A stretch of DNA of 64,000 nucleotides. It comes from Streptomyces sp. A2-16 (GTDB lineage: Bacteria; Actinomycetota; Actinomycetes; Streptomycetales; Streptomycetaceae). The DNA lies in contig NZ_CP063808.1 in the NCBI RefSeq assembly GCF_018128905.1, forward strand, positions 1,364,001-1,428,000. Direction: 5' to 3'. Below, piece after piece: positions 46,477 through 56,025 of the stretch; the stretch's first letter is position 1, and each line of letters starts with the position of its first letter. Made by a program: the position numbers and the translations under genes. The notes under the pieces are model-generated. The model was not told where the DNA came from. It did not search any database and saw only the letters and a list, made by a program, of their open reading frames with translations.

Positions 46477-49400
46477 ATGTCCTCGCCTCCCTGGTTCCGG
46501 TCCCCGAGACCGGCCTGGCGACGCGGTCGCAGACGGGCCGCGATGGTCCTCGGCCTCGCGCTGTCCATAGGGCTGCTCCCGCAGTACGCCCCCACCGCCA
46601 CCGCCGACAGCGGCCTCACCCGCCCCAAGTCGCAGACCGACCTCGACGACCCGGTGCGCGGCAAGAACGCCACCCCCGAGACCTTCAAGAAGACCGACCA
46701 GGCCGAGAAGGCCGCGGTCAGGAAGACCGAGAAGGCGCACTGGCCGGCGGCCGGGAGCGCCGAGGTCGAGCTCACGGGCGAGGCGGGCAAGGCGGGCAAG
46801 GCGGGCAAGGCCAAGGGGCTGCCCCTGACCGCGCAGGCGGCCGGCGGTGCCAAGGGGGCCGACTCCGTCCGTCTGGAGGTGCTGGGCCGCAAGGCCACCG
46901 AGGCGGCGGGCGTGGACGGCGTGTTGTTCACTGTTGCCCGCACCGACGGCGGCGAAGCCGCCGGACCGGCACGGATAGCCCTGGACTACTCGGACTTCGC
47001 CGACGCCTTCGGCGGTTCCTACGGCTCCCGGCTGCGGCTGGCCACCTATCCGTCCTGTGTCCTGACCACGCCGGAGAAGAAGGCCTGCTCGACGCCGACG
47101 TATCTCAAGACGTCGAACGACCGGGCCGATCAGACCCTGACCGCGACCGTCCAGGCGGCCGCTGACACGTCCGGCACCTCCACTCAGCTCCTCGAAGCCG
47201 GCACCGCCGACTCCTCCGCCTCCTCGGCCACCGTCGTGGCCGCCACCTCCGGCAGCAGCGGCGACGGCGGCTCCTACAAGGCGACCAGCCTCGCGCAGTC
47301 CTCCCAGTGGGGTGTCGACACCAGCTCCGGTGCCTTCACGTGGTCGTACCCGATGACCACCCCGCCGGTCCCCGGCGGCCTGCAGCCGACCATCGGCCTG
47401 AGCTACAACTCCCAGTCCATCGACGGCCAGACGGCGACCACCAACAACCAGGGCTCCTGGATCGGCCAGGGCTTCTCCTACGAGCCCGGCTACATCGAGC
47501 GCAGCTACAAGCCCTGCGCCGACGACGGTCATGCCGACACCAACGGCGACGAGTGCTGGGCGTTCGACAACGCCACGATCTCGCTGACCGGCGGCAGTTC
47601 CGGCAGGCTCGTCAAGGACAAGAGCGGCGAGTGGCGGATCAGCTCCGACGACAACTCCAAGGTCGAACACCTCACCGGCACCACCAACGGTGACGACAAC
47701 GGCGAGTACTGGAAGATCACCACCGCCGACGGCACCCAGTACTGGTTCGGCCTCAACCGGCTGACCGGCTACGCGAGCGGCAACGAGGAGACCGGCTCCA
47801 CCTGGACCGTCCCCGTCTACGGCGACGACGACGGCGAGCCCTGCTACAACGCCACCTTCGCCAACGCGTACTGCACCCAGGCCTGGCGCTGGAACCTCGA
47901 CTACGTCGTGGACCCGCACGGCAATGCCCTCTCGTACTTCTACGGCACCGAGACCAACTACTACACGCAGGGCCTGAAGACCACGGAGAACGGCAAGGCC
48001 TACATCCGCGGCGGCTACCTCAAGCGCATCGACTACGGTCAGCGCGACAAGCAGGTGTACTCCACCAAGCCGGCCGCCCAGGTCGTCTTCACCACGGCCG
48101 AGCGCTGCGTGGGCTCCCTCACGGACTGCTCCGCCGGCGCCCTCACCGACACCACGGCCGCCGACTGGCCGGACGTCCCCTGGGACCAGAACTGCAAGGC
48201 GGGCACCAAGTGCCCCGGGCAGAACTCGCCGACCTTCTGGACCCGCAAGAAGCTCACCAAGGTCACCACGCAGATCCGCACCGGCGACTCGGCCTACACC
48301 CCGGTCGACGAGTGGAGACTCACCCACATCTTCACCGACAACGGTGACGCCTCGAAGTCCCTGTGGCTGAACAAGATCGACCACACGGGCAAGGTCGGCA
48401 CCGACGCCTCGGTCCCGTCCGTGGAGCTGTACGGCACCCAACTCCCCAACCGTGTCGACGAGTCAGGCGACAACCTCCTGCCCTTCTACCGGTACCGGCT
48501 GTCGGGCGTCCTCAACGAGAGCGGTGGTGCGCTCAGCGTCAACTACGCCGGCAACCAGTGCACGACGAGCAACGTCCCGGCGGAGGACTCCTCCGTCAAG
48601 CGCTGCTTCCCGGTGAAGTGGAATCCGCCGGGTGTCACCGACCCGATCACCGACTGGTTCCACAAGTACGTCGTCGGCTCCGTCGTACAGACAGACCTGG
48701 TCGGCGACAACGCCGACCAGGTCACCACCTACACCTACGTCGGCGACGCGGGCTGGCGGAAGACTCCGGCCGACGGCATCACCAAGTCCGAGTACCGCAC
48801 CTGGAGCGACTGGCGCGGGTACGGCAAGGTCCAGGTCGTCACGTCGGCCGGCACCAACTCCGCGTCCAACACGAAGACGGAGCACGTCTTCTTCCGCGGC
48901 CTCGACGGTGACGTCGACAAGGCCGGCGCGACCCGGTCGGTCAAGGTCACCGACTCCACCGGCGGCTCCTACGACGACTCCGACTGGAAGGCCGGCCAGG
49001 AGCTGGAGACGATCACCTACGACGGTGATGCGGTCACCGAGAAGTCGGTGACCGTTCCATGGACGGCGGTGACCGCGACCGAGGTCCGGGACTGGGCCAC
49101 GTACCAGGCCCGCTATGTCGCGACCGGTTCGACGGACACGTACACGGCACTCGCGGCGGGCGGTTGGCGCCACCTCAAGTCGACCACGACGTACGACGGT
49201 TCGACCGGGCGCGCGCTGACGGTCGACGACGACGGCGAGGTCGGTGTCGCCGACAACCAGTGCACCCGCACCGAGTACGCCGACAGCGCGAGCGCGCACA
49301 TCTACTCGCTCGTCTCCCGCGTGGAGAAGGTGGGGGTCGACTGTGCCTCGACCCCGAACCGCGCCAAGGACGTCATCTCCGACGAGCTGACGTACTACGA

Positions 49401-52400
49401 CGGTTCGACGACTCTGGGCGCGGCGCCTACCAAGGGCGACCCGACCATGACGAAGCGGCTGCAGTCGCACAACGGCACCACGGCCACGTACCAGACGACC
49501 GCCGTGACCACCTACGACGACTACGGCCGCCCGAAGGTGGTGAAGGACGCGGAGACGGCGGCGTCGTCGACGCAGTACACCTCCTCGACCACGTACACCG
49601 ACACGTACGGCCTGGCGACGAAGGCCGTCGTCACCAACGTCGACGGCTGGACGACCTCGACCGAGTACGCCCCGGCCTGGGGCCAGCCGACGGCAAAGGT
49701 CGACCAGAACGGCCTGCGAACGGACCTCGCCTATGACGGCCTCGGCCGCCTGGTCTCCGTGTGGCTGCAGGACCGCCCCAAGGGGAACAACTTCACCCCG
49801 TCCATCAAGTACGAGTACCTGATCCGTGGCAAGGACAACCCGACCGCCGTCCACACCCAGAAGATCGAGAACGACGGGACGTCGTACGGCAGCGAATGGT
49901 CGCTGTACGACGGCTGGTTGAGGCCCCGTCAGGAGCAGACCGAGGGCGAGGGCGGCCGCATGATCGCCGACACCCTCTACGACGGCTTGGGCCGCGTGGT
50001 GCAGGTCAACGACACCTACTTCACCTCGGGCGCCCCTTCCTCGACACTGTTCGACCCAGTGGACGCGGACCTGAACGCCCAGACGGTCACGTCGTACGAC
50101 GGAGCCGGCCGCACCACGGCCTCGATCTTCAAGGTCAAGGGCACGGAGAAGTACCGCACGACGTACACGTACGGCGGCGACCGCGTCACGACCACTCCGC
50201 CGAAGGGCGGCGTCAAGACCACCGTCGTGAAGGATGCCCGGGACCGCACCACGACCCGGCTTCAGTACCCGGCGGACGGCGCCGCGGTCACCACCTCCTA
50301 CGGCTACAACGCGGCCGGCCGGCTCACGAGAGTGACGGACGACAAGGGCAACAACTGGACGTACACCTACGACCAGTTGGGCCGGAAGTGGACGGCCACG
50401 GATCCCGACACGGGCTCTTCCTCGTTCACGTACGACGTACTGGACCGTCAGACGTCCGTCACGGTCAACGGCAACAAGACCTCGACGGTCTACGACGAAC
50501 TGGGCCGCGTGGCCTCCACCTGGCAGGGTGAGCCGACGACGGGCACCAGGCTGTCGGTGTCCAAGTACGACTCGGTCTACAAGGGCGAGCTGTACGGCGT
50601 CTACACCTACAAGGACGGCGCGGTCTACTCCTCGGTGACCTACCCGACCCTCGACGTCAACAACGACTACCAGCCCCTCACGACGAAGTACTACCTGTCG
50701 AAGACGGCCGAGCCGCAGTTGGGCGGGACGTACGAGTTCGGGGTCGCGTTCAACCAGGACGGCACGGTCGACCACCAGACCCTGCCCGCGGTGGCCGATC
50801 TCTCCGGCGAGTCGGTGACGAACGTCTACGACGACCTTCGCCGCCCGGTGGGCCTCAACACCTCCCTCGGCGGCCTCAGGTACGTCACGGACGCGTCGTA
50901 CTCCCCGACCTCCAATCTGGAGACGCTGGAGCTGTACACCGGCGAGTCGACGGCGAAGAAGACCTGGATCAACAACTACTACGAGGCGGGCACGGACCGT
51001 CTGACCAACTCCTCGGTACGCGTCGAGGGCGCGTCGGCCGTCGCCTACGACGCCGACTACACCTACGACGCCGCCGGAGACATCCTCTCGATCGCGGACA
51101 CGCCGTCTGGCGGCACGAGCGATGTGCAGTGCTTCGCGTACGACGGTCTCGGCCGCGTCTCCTCGGCCTGGACGTCGTCGGTCGCGTCGAACGGCGCCAA
51201 GGGCACGGGCAGTACGGACGCGTCCTGCGCGTCAGGAGCCTCGGCGTCGACCGTCGGGGGAGTCTCCCCGTACTGGACCGACTACGGCTACGACACGCTC
51301 GGCAACCGCACCAGCGAGGTCCGGCACGGTCTGAGCGGCACGGCCACCTCCAGCCGCACCTACAAGTACGGCGAGACGGGCTCCGGCCCGAACGGCGGCG
51401 CATCCGGCCCGCACACCGTGTCGTCGGTGACGCAGCAGACCGCGGCGACGAGCACGACCCCGCAGGTGACGTCCCAGGACACCTACGTCTACGACGCCTC
51501 GGGCAACACCACCAAGCGCGTCCTGGACGGCGACACCCAGTCGCTGACCTGGGACAAGCAGGGCGAGCTCACGCAGGTCACGAACGCGGACGCGTCGGTG
51601 ACGACGTACAAGTACGACGCCCAGGGCTCCCGGCTCCTCCGGGACACGCCGACCGAGAAGACGTTCTACCTGCCCGGCACGGAACTGCACTACGACAAGT
51701 CCACCGCCAAGGTCACGGCCACCCGCTACTACACCTTCGCCGGCACGACGGTCGCGATGCGGGAGGCGGACGGCGTCCACTTCCTCGCCTCCGACCACCA
51801 AGGCACGGCGGAGCTGGCGGTCGACGCGAAGACGGGTTCCACGACCCGCCGCCGCATGGACGCCTTCGGCAACGCGAGGGACGCGTCGACGTCGTCCGCC
51901 ACGGGTTGGGTCAACGACAAGGGCTTCGTAGGCGGCACGGTCCAGAAATCCACGGGCCTGACGACTCTCGGCGCCCGCGAGTACGACTCGGACACCGGTC
52001 GCTTCATCTCGGCCGACCCGATCATCGACTACACCGACCCCCAGCAGATCAACGGCTACGCATACGCCAACAACAGCCCGGTCTCGAACAGCGACGCCTC
52101 GGGCCTGCGACTGGCCGACTGCATCGGCGGCTGGAACGAGTGCGGCCCGGGTCCGAAGAAGCACTCGGGCGCGGTCGACAGCGACGGCGACGGCAAGGCG
52201 GACACCAGCGGCGGCAACAGCACCTACACCGAAGCCCAGGCCAAGGCCGACCTCGCCCGCGACGCGGAGGACTCCGCGAAGCAGAAGGCGATCGCGATCG
52301 CCAAGGAACTCGGCAAGATCGCGGCAGACGAACTGGGCATCACGGACGCCCTGGACTGCTTCACCACGGGCAACCTCGCGGCCTGCGGAAACACGGCCCT

Positions 52401-53391
52401 GAACGTGGTGTCGTCCTTCCTGGGCGGCGGGCCGCTGGCGAAGCTGGCGAAGAAGTACCTGTTCCGGTGGGACAAGGCTGCGGCCTTGGCAAAGCGAGTC
52501 GTGGGTCTGGGCGATGACCTTCTGGACACCTTCAGCGAATGGCGGACGAGCCGGAAGGAAGCCAAACGCCTCAAAGAGCTCGCTGGTGCGTCGTGTCCGG
52601 TGAAGAAGCCGAACAGCTTCACTTCCGACACCAGAGTATTGATGGCTGACGGCACGACCAAAGCCATCACGGACGTGAAGATCGGTGACGAGGTCTTGGC
52701 GACGGATCCGGAGTCCGGCGAAACCAAGCCGGAAAAGGTCACCGCCGAGATCAAGGGCGTAGGCCTCAAACACCTCGTCAAGGTCACCGTCGACATCGAC
52801 GGCAAGCAGGGCAAGAAGACGGCTTCCGTGACCGCCACCGATGGACACCCCTTCTGGGTGCCGGAGCTGCACGACTGGATCGACGCCACCGACCTGCGCG
52901 CGGGAGAGTGGCTGACCACCGGCTCAGGGACACGTGTCCAGATCACTGCGGTGAAGCGCTGGACTGCCCTGACGGCGACTGTGCACAACCTCACTGTCGG
53001 TGAGCTGCACACGTACTATGTGCTGGCGGGGGCCACACCAGTGCTCGTGCACAACGTCAACGAAGATTCGCTCTGCAATGTGACTCTTGGGCCGGCAATA
53101 AAGGGCCAGAAAGCAGAAGGAGTGACCGCTGAACGCGGTGACACTGTCCTCGCTCACGAGCAGCGGATGATGAACGAGTTCGGTGACCGAAATGGCTGTG
53201 CATCATGCGGGGCGACCGAATCGGGATACAAAGACGGTCACTGGACTGGTGACCACAATCCGCCGAATAAGCTCGCGCCCAACGGTCCGTGGACTCTGTA
53301 TCCGCACTGCAAGGCATGTTCCAAACAGCAGGGCGGGATCGTGCGCACGCTACTCAAGGAGTACTATGACTTCCCGGTGTGGAAACCATGA
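46477..53391 (+). CDS. Secreted RHS-repeat polymorphic toxin with Hint domain and putative nuclease tip
   Basis: This 2304-residue protein starts at the ATG at 46477 (GGAGAG site) with a signal peptide (RRGRRRAAMVLGLALSIGLL). It then has an N-terminal beta-rich region and many YD/RHS repeats, such as YDGLGRLVSVW, YNAAGRLTRV and YDELGRVAS. The RHS core end is REYDSDTGRFISADPI. A Hint (intein-like) domain spans about 2046-2193, from SFTSDTRVLMADG to VLVHN. The last 111 residues hold CASCG, a GDHNPP motif and PHCKACS, a layout like a zinc-supported HNH-type nuclease. Hint cleavage after Asn2193 should free this tip. The toxin class is my inference; the architecture is clear. Confidence 0.88.
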   Translation: MSSPPWFRSPRPAWRRGRRRAAMVLGLALSIGLLPQYAPTATADSGLTRPKSQTDLDDPVRGKNATPETFKKTDQAEKAAVRKTEKAHWPAAGSAEVELTGEAGKAGKAGKAKGLPLTAQAAGGAKGADSVRLEVLGRKATEAAGVDGVLFTVARTDGGEAAGPARIALDYSDFADAFGGSYGSRLRLATYPSCVLTTPEKKACSTPTYLKTSNDRADQTLTATVQAAADTSGTSTQLLEAGTADSSASSATVVAATSGSSGDGGSYKATSLAQSSQWGVDTSSGAFTWSYPMTTPPVPGGLQPTIGLSYNSQSIDGQTATTNNQGSWIGQGFSYEPGYIERSYKPCADDGHADTNGDECWAFDNATISLTGGSSGRLVKDKSGEWRISSDDNSKVEHLTGTTNGDDNGEYWKITTADGTQYWFGLNRLTGYASGNEETGSTWTVPVYGDDDGEPCYNATFANAYCTQAWRWNLDYVVDPHGNALSYFYGTETNYYTQGLKTTENGKAYIRGGYLKRIDYGQRDKQVYSTKPAAQVVFTTAERCVGSLTDCSAGALTDTTAADWPDVPWDQNCKAGTKCPGQNSPTFWTRKKLTKVTTQIRTGDSAYTPVDEWRLTHIFTDNGDASKSLWLNKIDHTGKVGTDASVPSVELYGTQLPNRVDESGDNLLPFYRYRLSGVLNESGGALSVNYAGNQCTTSNVPAEDSSVKRCFPVKWNPPGVTDPITDWFHKYVVGSVVQTDLVGDNADQVTTYTYVGDAGWRKTPADGITKSEYRTWSDWRGYGKVQVVTSAGTNSASNTKTEHVFFRGLDGDVDKAGATRSVKVTDSTGGSYDDSDWKAGQELETITYDGDAVTEKSVTVPWTAVTATEVRDWATYQARYVATGSTDTYTALAAGGWRHLKSTTTYDGSTGRALTVDDDGEVGVADNQCTRTEYADSASAHIYSLVSRVEKVGVDCASTPNRAKDVISDELTYYDGSTTLGAAPTKGDPTMTKRLQSHNGTTATYQTTAVTTYDDYGRPKVVKDAETAASSTQYTSSTTYTDTYGLATKAVVTNVDGWTTSTEYAPAWGQPTAKVDQNGLRTDLAYDGLGRLVSVWLQDRPKGNNFTPSIKYEYLIRGKDNPTAVHTQKIENDGTSYGSEWSLYDGWLRPRQEQTEGEGGRMIADTLYDGLGRVVQVNDTYFTSGAPSSTLFDPVDADLNAQTVTSYDGAGRTTASIFKVKGTEKYRTTYTYGGDRVTTTPPKGGVKTTVVKDARDRTTTRLQYPADGAAVTTSYGYNAAGRLTRVTDDKGNNWTYTYDQLGRKWTATDPDTGSSSFTYDVLDRQTSVTVNGNKTSTVYDELGRVASTWQGEPTTGTRLSVSKYDSVYKGELYGVYTYKDGAVYSSVTYPTLDVNNDYQPLTTKYYLSKTAEPQLGGTYEFGVAFNQDGTVDHQTLPAVADLSGESVTNVYDDLRRPVGLNTSLGGLRYVTDASYSPTSNLETLELYTGESTAKKTWINNYYEAGTDRLTNSSVRVEGASAVAYDADYTYDAAGDILSIADTPSGGTSDVQCFAYDGLGRVSSAWTSSVASNGAKGTGSTDASCASGASASTVGGVSPYWTDYGYDTLGNRTSEVRHGLSGTATSSRTYKYGETGSGPNGGASGPHTVSSVTQQTAATSTTPQVTSQDTYVYDASGNTTKRVLDGDTQSLTWDKQGELTQVTNADASVTTYKYDAQGSRLLRDTPTEKTFYLPGTELHYDKSTAKVTATRYYTFAGTTVAMREADGVHFLASDHQGTAELAVDAKTGSTTRRRMDAFGNARDASTSSATGWVNDKGFVGGTVQKSTGLTTLGAREYDSDTGRFISADPIIDYTDPQQINGYAYANNSPVSNSDASGLRLADCIGGWNECGPGPKKHSGAVDSDGDGKADTSGGNSTYTEAQAKADLARDAEDSAKQKAIAIAKELGKIAADELGITDALDCFTTGNLAACGNTALNVVSSFLGGGPLAKLAKKYLFRWDKAAALAKRVVGLGDDLLDTFSEWRTSRKEAKRLKELAGASCPVKKPNSFTSDTRVLMADGTTKAITDVKIGDEVLATDPESGETKPEKVTAEIKGVGLKHLVKVTVDIDGKQGKKTASVTATDGHPFWVPELHDWIDATDLRAGEWLTTGSGTRVQITAVKRWTALTATVHNLTVGELHTYYVLAGATPVLVHNVNEDSLCNVTLGPAIKGQKAEGVTAERGDTVLAHEQRMMNEFGDRNGCASCGATESGYKDGHWTGDHNPPNKLAPNGPWTLYPHCKACSKQQGGIVRTLLKEYYDFPVWKP

Positions 53392-53409
53392 CTGTAGGTG
53401 GATTTAGTG

Positions 53410-53799
53410 ATGCTCTTCGCCTCGTGCACGACAAGGTTCGCCCACGGTCTGGTTGTTGCTGCCGCGCCTGGGAGTGTCGACAACCATGCAGGCTGGGACG
53501 CGGCTGCTGACGTAGTGCACGGTGGTCCGGACTCCTTGTTCATTGCGGTGCAGCAAGCTGCCAGTGGTCCGGCGTCAGTCCAATGTGTGCAGGGGCCTTA
53601 CCAGCCGAGTGGAAAGGTCCTTGTGTACTCAGGGAATCTGACTCTCCCCAAGGCATCCCTCGAAATTTCGGATCCGAACGAATCGGTGAGACTGCTGATT
53701 CCCGTTCCGAATGTAGATAATCGGGTCGACGTCTACGGAGACGGAACCGATGAGCCTGATGAGGTAATCATCGTTCTGACGGGCGATGAGTCGTGGTGA
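53410..53799 (+). CDS. Candidate immunity protein A of the RHS toxin
   Basis: This small acidic protein of 129 residues lies directly after the toxin tip. The ATG at 53410 has an AGGTGG site 8 bases upstream and lies 18 bp after the RHS stop; an in-frame GTG at 53398 has no site. It matches no family I recognise. It is clearly related to the 114-residue protein at 54447-54791: both have a Trp-Asp-x-Ala segment, GPDS followed by a hydrophobic strand and Val-Gln, then Gly-x-Val-x-Tyr, Asp-x-Asn and a C-terminal Ile-x-x-Leu-Thr. Position alone suggests it neutralises the toxin. Confidence 0.65.
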   Translation: MLFASCTTRFAHGLVVAAAPGSVDNHAGWDAAADVVHGGPDSLFIAVQQAASGPASVQCVQGPYQPSGKVLVYSGNLTLPKASLEISDPNESVRLLIPVPNVDNRVDVYGDGTDEPDEVIIVLTGDESW

Positions 53800-53915
53800 T
53801 CCACAACCTCTGACGGAGGGGATCTGTCCGGCAAGTCGAACGGCACGATAGGTTCTCGTCTCTGCGTGATGCCTTTCGTCTTGACATAGCGGTGAATCGC
53901 CCCCTCTCGGAGCGC

Positions 53916-53951
53916 AAGAAGCCCCGCCGGATTCGTTCCGGGGGGCTTCTT
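53916..53951. terminator. Hairpin between immunity gene A and the integrase remnant
   Basis: AAGAAGCCCC-GCCGG (53916-53930) pairs with CCGG-GGGGCTTCTT (53938-53951), leaving a 7-nt loop and one mismatched base. It serves convergent transcription. Confidence 0.6.
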
Positions 53952-53981
53952 GGGCGTCTGACGGCAAAGGTGACGGCAACG

Positions 53982-54446
53982 TCAGCGGACGACGGCTGCT
54001 GCGGGCGGGTCGTCAGGGTCGTCGTCCTGGGCAGCGAGGGCGTTGCCGAGGGTGTCCGATGGCTTGGCGTTGGAGGCGGAGTCGGAGTCGGACGTGGGCG
54101 TAGACGCCGACGGTGACGCCGATGTGAGCGTGGCTGAGCAGTTCCTTGATGATGACAAGATCGACGCCCTGTTCCAGGAGCAGGGTGGCGGTCGAGTGTC
54201 GGAGGTCGCGGAACCGGATGCGGCGGAGCCCGGCCCGGTGGAGGAGTCGGCTGAAGCTGCGGGTGAGATTGGCGGGTTCGAGAGGACTACCGGTGGTGAA
54301 CACGAGGCCGTTGTCCAACCAGTCCATTCCCGCGGCCCGGCGTGCTTCCTCCTGCTGTTCCCGGTGAGTCTTCAGCGAGTTGACGCATTCGGTAGGGAGG
54401 GCGATGCGACGTTCGGAGGCGCGGGGCCACGTTTTTCGTCGATCAT
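53982..54446 (-). pseudogene. Tyrosine integrase C-terminal remnant (truncated and frameshifted)
   Basis: Minus-strand translation shows the end of an actinomycete integrase. It includes ERRIALPTECVNSLKTHREQ, an in-frame M at 54327, GLVFTTGSPLEP, FRDLRHSTATLLLEQGVDL, IKELLSHAHI and VYAHVRLRL with the catalytic Tyr. Only about 140 residues remain; the frame closes upstream near 54456. The conserved box-II His is Arg (FRDLRHS rather than FHDLRHS). A one-base frameshift near 54062 shifts the last 30 codons: one frame stops at 54013, the other would give a normal-looking acidic tail ending at 53982. It is the scar of an integrated element. Confidence 0.8.
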
Positions 54447-54791
54447 GTGTTTGTCATGGTCGAGGACCCGGAGAGCGCCTGTCTGCACGAGGACTGGGAT
54501 CCCGCTACCGAGTACGTGAGCGCCGGCCCCGATTCCGTCTACCTGTCGGTCCAGCCTTCAGTGGACGGTCCGGTGGAGCTCGGAATCTTTGAGTCGGATT
54601 CGGGTCGTGCAGACGGGGTGGTCTACTTCGACGGCGAGATCGCTACAAATACAGGCTCGATCACGATTCATGACGCCAACGATGTGGTGCGCTTCACCGT
54701 TCGTAGGCGTAGGGGACAGGTCCGGGTCAAGGTGTTGGCGGATGAGGCCGGGCTGGCAAGTCGGATGAGGATCGTCTTCCTCACCGAATAG
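54447..54791 (+). CDS. Candidate immunity protein B, paralogue of protein A
   Basis: This 114-residue acidic protein starts at GTG 54447 (or ATG 54456); no clear ribosome site is visible. Its start coincides with the broken end of the integrase fragment, so its original 5' region may have been replaced. It aligns over its length with the protein at 53410-53799 at roughly one-third identity by eye (WDPATEY against WDAAADV, GPDSVYLSVQ against GPDSLFIAVQ, IRIVFLT-like ends). It is probably an orphan immunity gene left from an earlier toxin tip. Confidence 0.6.
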   Translation: MFVMVEDPESACLHEDWDPATEYVSAGPDSVYLSVQPSVDGPVELGIFESDSGRADGVVYFDGEIATNTGSITIHDANDVVRFTVRRRRGQVRVKVLADEAGLASRMRIVFLTE

Positions 54792-54807
54792 TTCGACGAC
54801 GGTCCGT

Positions 54808-54844
54808 GAGGAGGCCCTGCCGGGTTCGCCCGCAGGGCCTCCTC
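54808..54844. terminator. Bidirectional terminator before mrp
   Basis: A perfect 13-bp inverted repeat (54808-54820 and 54832-54844) with an 11-nt loop lies between immunity gene B and the convergent mrp gene. Confidence 0.85.
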
Positions 54845-54849
54845 CCGTC

Positions 54850-55983
54850 TCAGAACTTGTTCTTGGGCGTAATCCCCAGCGAAAGCCCCGAAAGCCCCCG
54901 CTGCCGTCCCCCCAGCTTCCCCGCGATCCCCCGCAGCGCAGCGCCCGCCGGGGAGTCCGGGTCCGTCAGGACGACCGGCTTGCCCTCGTCGCCGCCCTCG
55001 CGGAGGCGGACGTCGATGGGGATGGAGCCGAGGACCGGGACCGTTGCTCCCGTCGTGCGGGTCAGGCCGTCGGCCACCGACTGGCCGCCGCCCGTGCCGA
55101 AGACGTCGACCATCTCGCCGCAGTGCGGGCAGGGCAGGCCGGACATGTTCTCGACCACGCCGACGATCTTCTGGTGGGTCTGGACCGCGATGGAGCCGGC
55201 GCGCTCGGCGACCTCCGCCGCCGCCTGCTGGGGCGTGGTGACCACCAGGATCTCCGCGTTCGGGACCAGCTGGGCCACCGAGATCGCGATGTCGCCCGTG
55301 CCGGGGGGCAGGTCGAGCAGCAGGACGTCCAGGTCGCCCCAGTAGACGTCCGCCAGGAACTGCTGGAGCGCGCGGTGGAGCATGGGGCCGCGCCACACCA
55401 CCGGCGCGTTGCCCGGCGTGAACATGCCGATCGAGATGACCTTCACGCCGTTCGCCGACGGAGGCATGATCATGTTCTCGACCTGGGTCGGCCGGCCGTC
55501 GGCGCCCAGCATGCGCGGCACCGAGTGGCCGTAGATGTCGGCATCCACGACACCGACCTTCAGGCCGTCCGCCGCCATCGCCGCCGCAAGGTTCACCGTC
55601 ACCGAAGACTTGCCGACGCCGCCCTTGCCGGACGCGACCGCGTACACGCGCGTGAGGGAGCCCGGCTTCGCGAAGGGCACCTCGCGCTCGGTCTGGCCGC
55701 CCCGCAGGGCCGTCGCCAGCTCCTTGCGCTGCTCGTCGCTCATCACGTCGAGCGTGACGTCCACGCGCGTGACGCCCTCCACCGCGGAGACCGCGTCCGT
55801 GACGCGCTGCGTGATCGTCTCGCGCATCGGACAGCCGGAGACCGTCAGGTACACGGTGACCGCGACCGCCCCGTCCGCCCCGATCTCGACCGACTTGACC
55901 ATCCCGAGCTCGGTGATGGGGCGGTTGATCTCGGGGTCGTTCACCGTCGCCAGTGCCTCGCGCACCGCGTCTTCGCTAGCCAT
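54850..55983 (-). CDS. mrp: Mrp/NBP35-family Fe-S carrier ATPase
   Basis: This 377-residue protein has an N-terminal MIP18/DUF59 domain (residues 1-90, with Cys51 in SGCPM) and a MinD-like P-loop domain. The deviant Walker A is SGKGGVGKSS at 118-127, DADIYGHS is the switch, and the CPHC pair is Cys285/Cys288, which bridges an Fe-S cluster in the dimer. It carries Fe-S clusters to cytoplasmic apoproteins. It marks the right-hand return to conserved gene order. Confidence 0.92.
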   Translation of the reverse strand: MASEDAVREALATVNDPEINRPITELGMVKSVEIGADGAVAVTVYLTVSGCPMRETITQRVTDAVSAVEGVTRVDVTLDVMSDEQRKELATALRGGQTEREVPFAKPGSLTRVYAVASGKGGVGKSSVTVNLAAAMAADGLKVGVVDADIYGHSVPRMLGADGRPTQVENMIMPPSANGVKVISIGMFTPGNAPVVWRGPMLHRALQQFLADVYWGDLDVLLLDLPPGTGDIAISVAQLVPNAEILVVTTPQQAAAEVAERAGSIAVQTHQKIVGVVENMSGLPCPHCGEMVDVFGTGGGQSVADGLTRTTGATVPVLGSIPIDVRLREGGDEGKPVVLTDPDSPAGAALRGIAGKLGGRQRGLSGLSLGITPKNKF

Positions 55984-56025
55984 AAGACGATGGTACGGCC
56001 CCCGGCAGGCCCTCCAGTAAGCCCG

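Noticed and set aside
53800..53981. tRNA or attachment site beside the integrase remnant
   Set aside because: I looked for a cloverleaf or CCA-type 3' end and direct repeats and found only a terminator hairpin.
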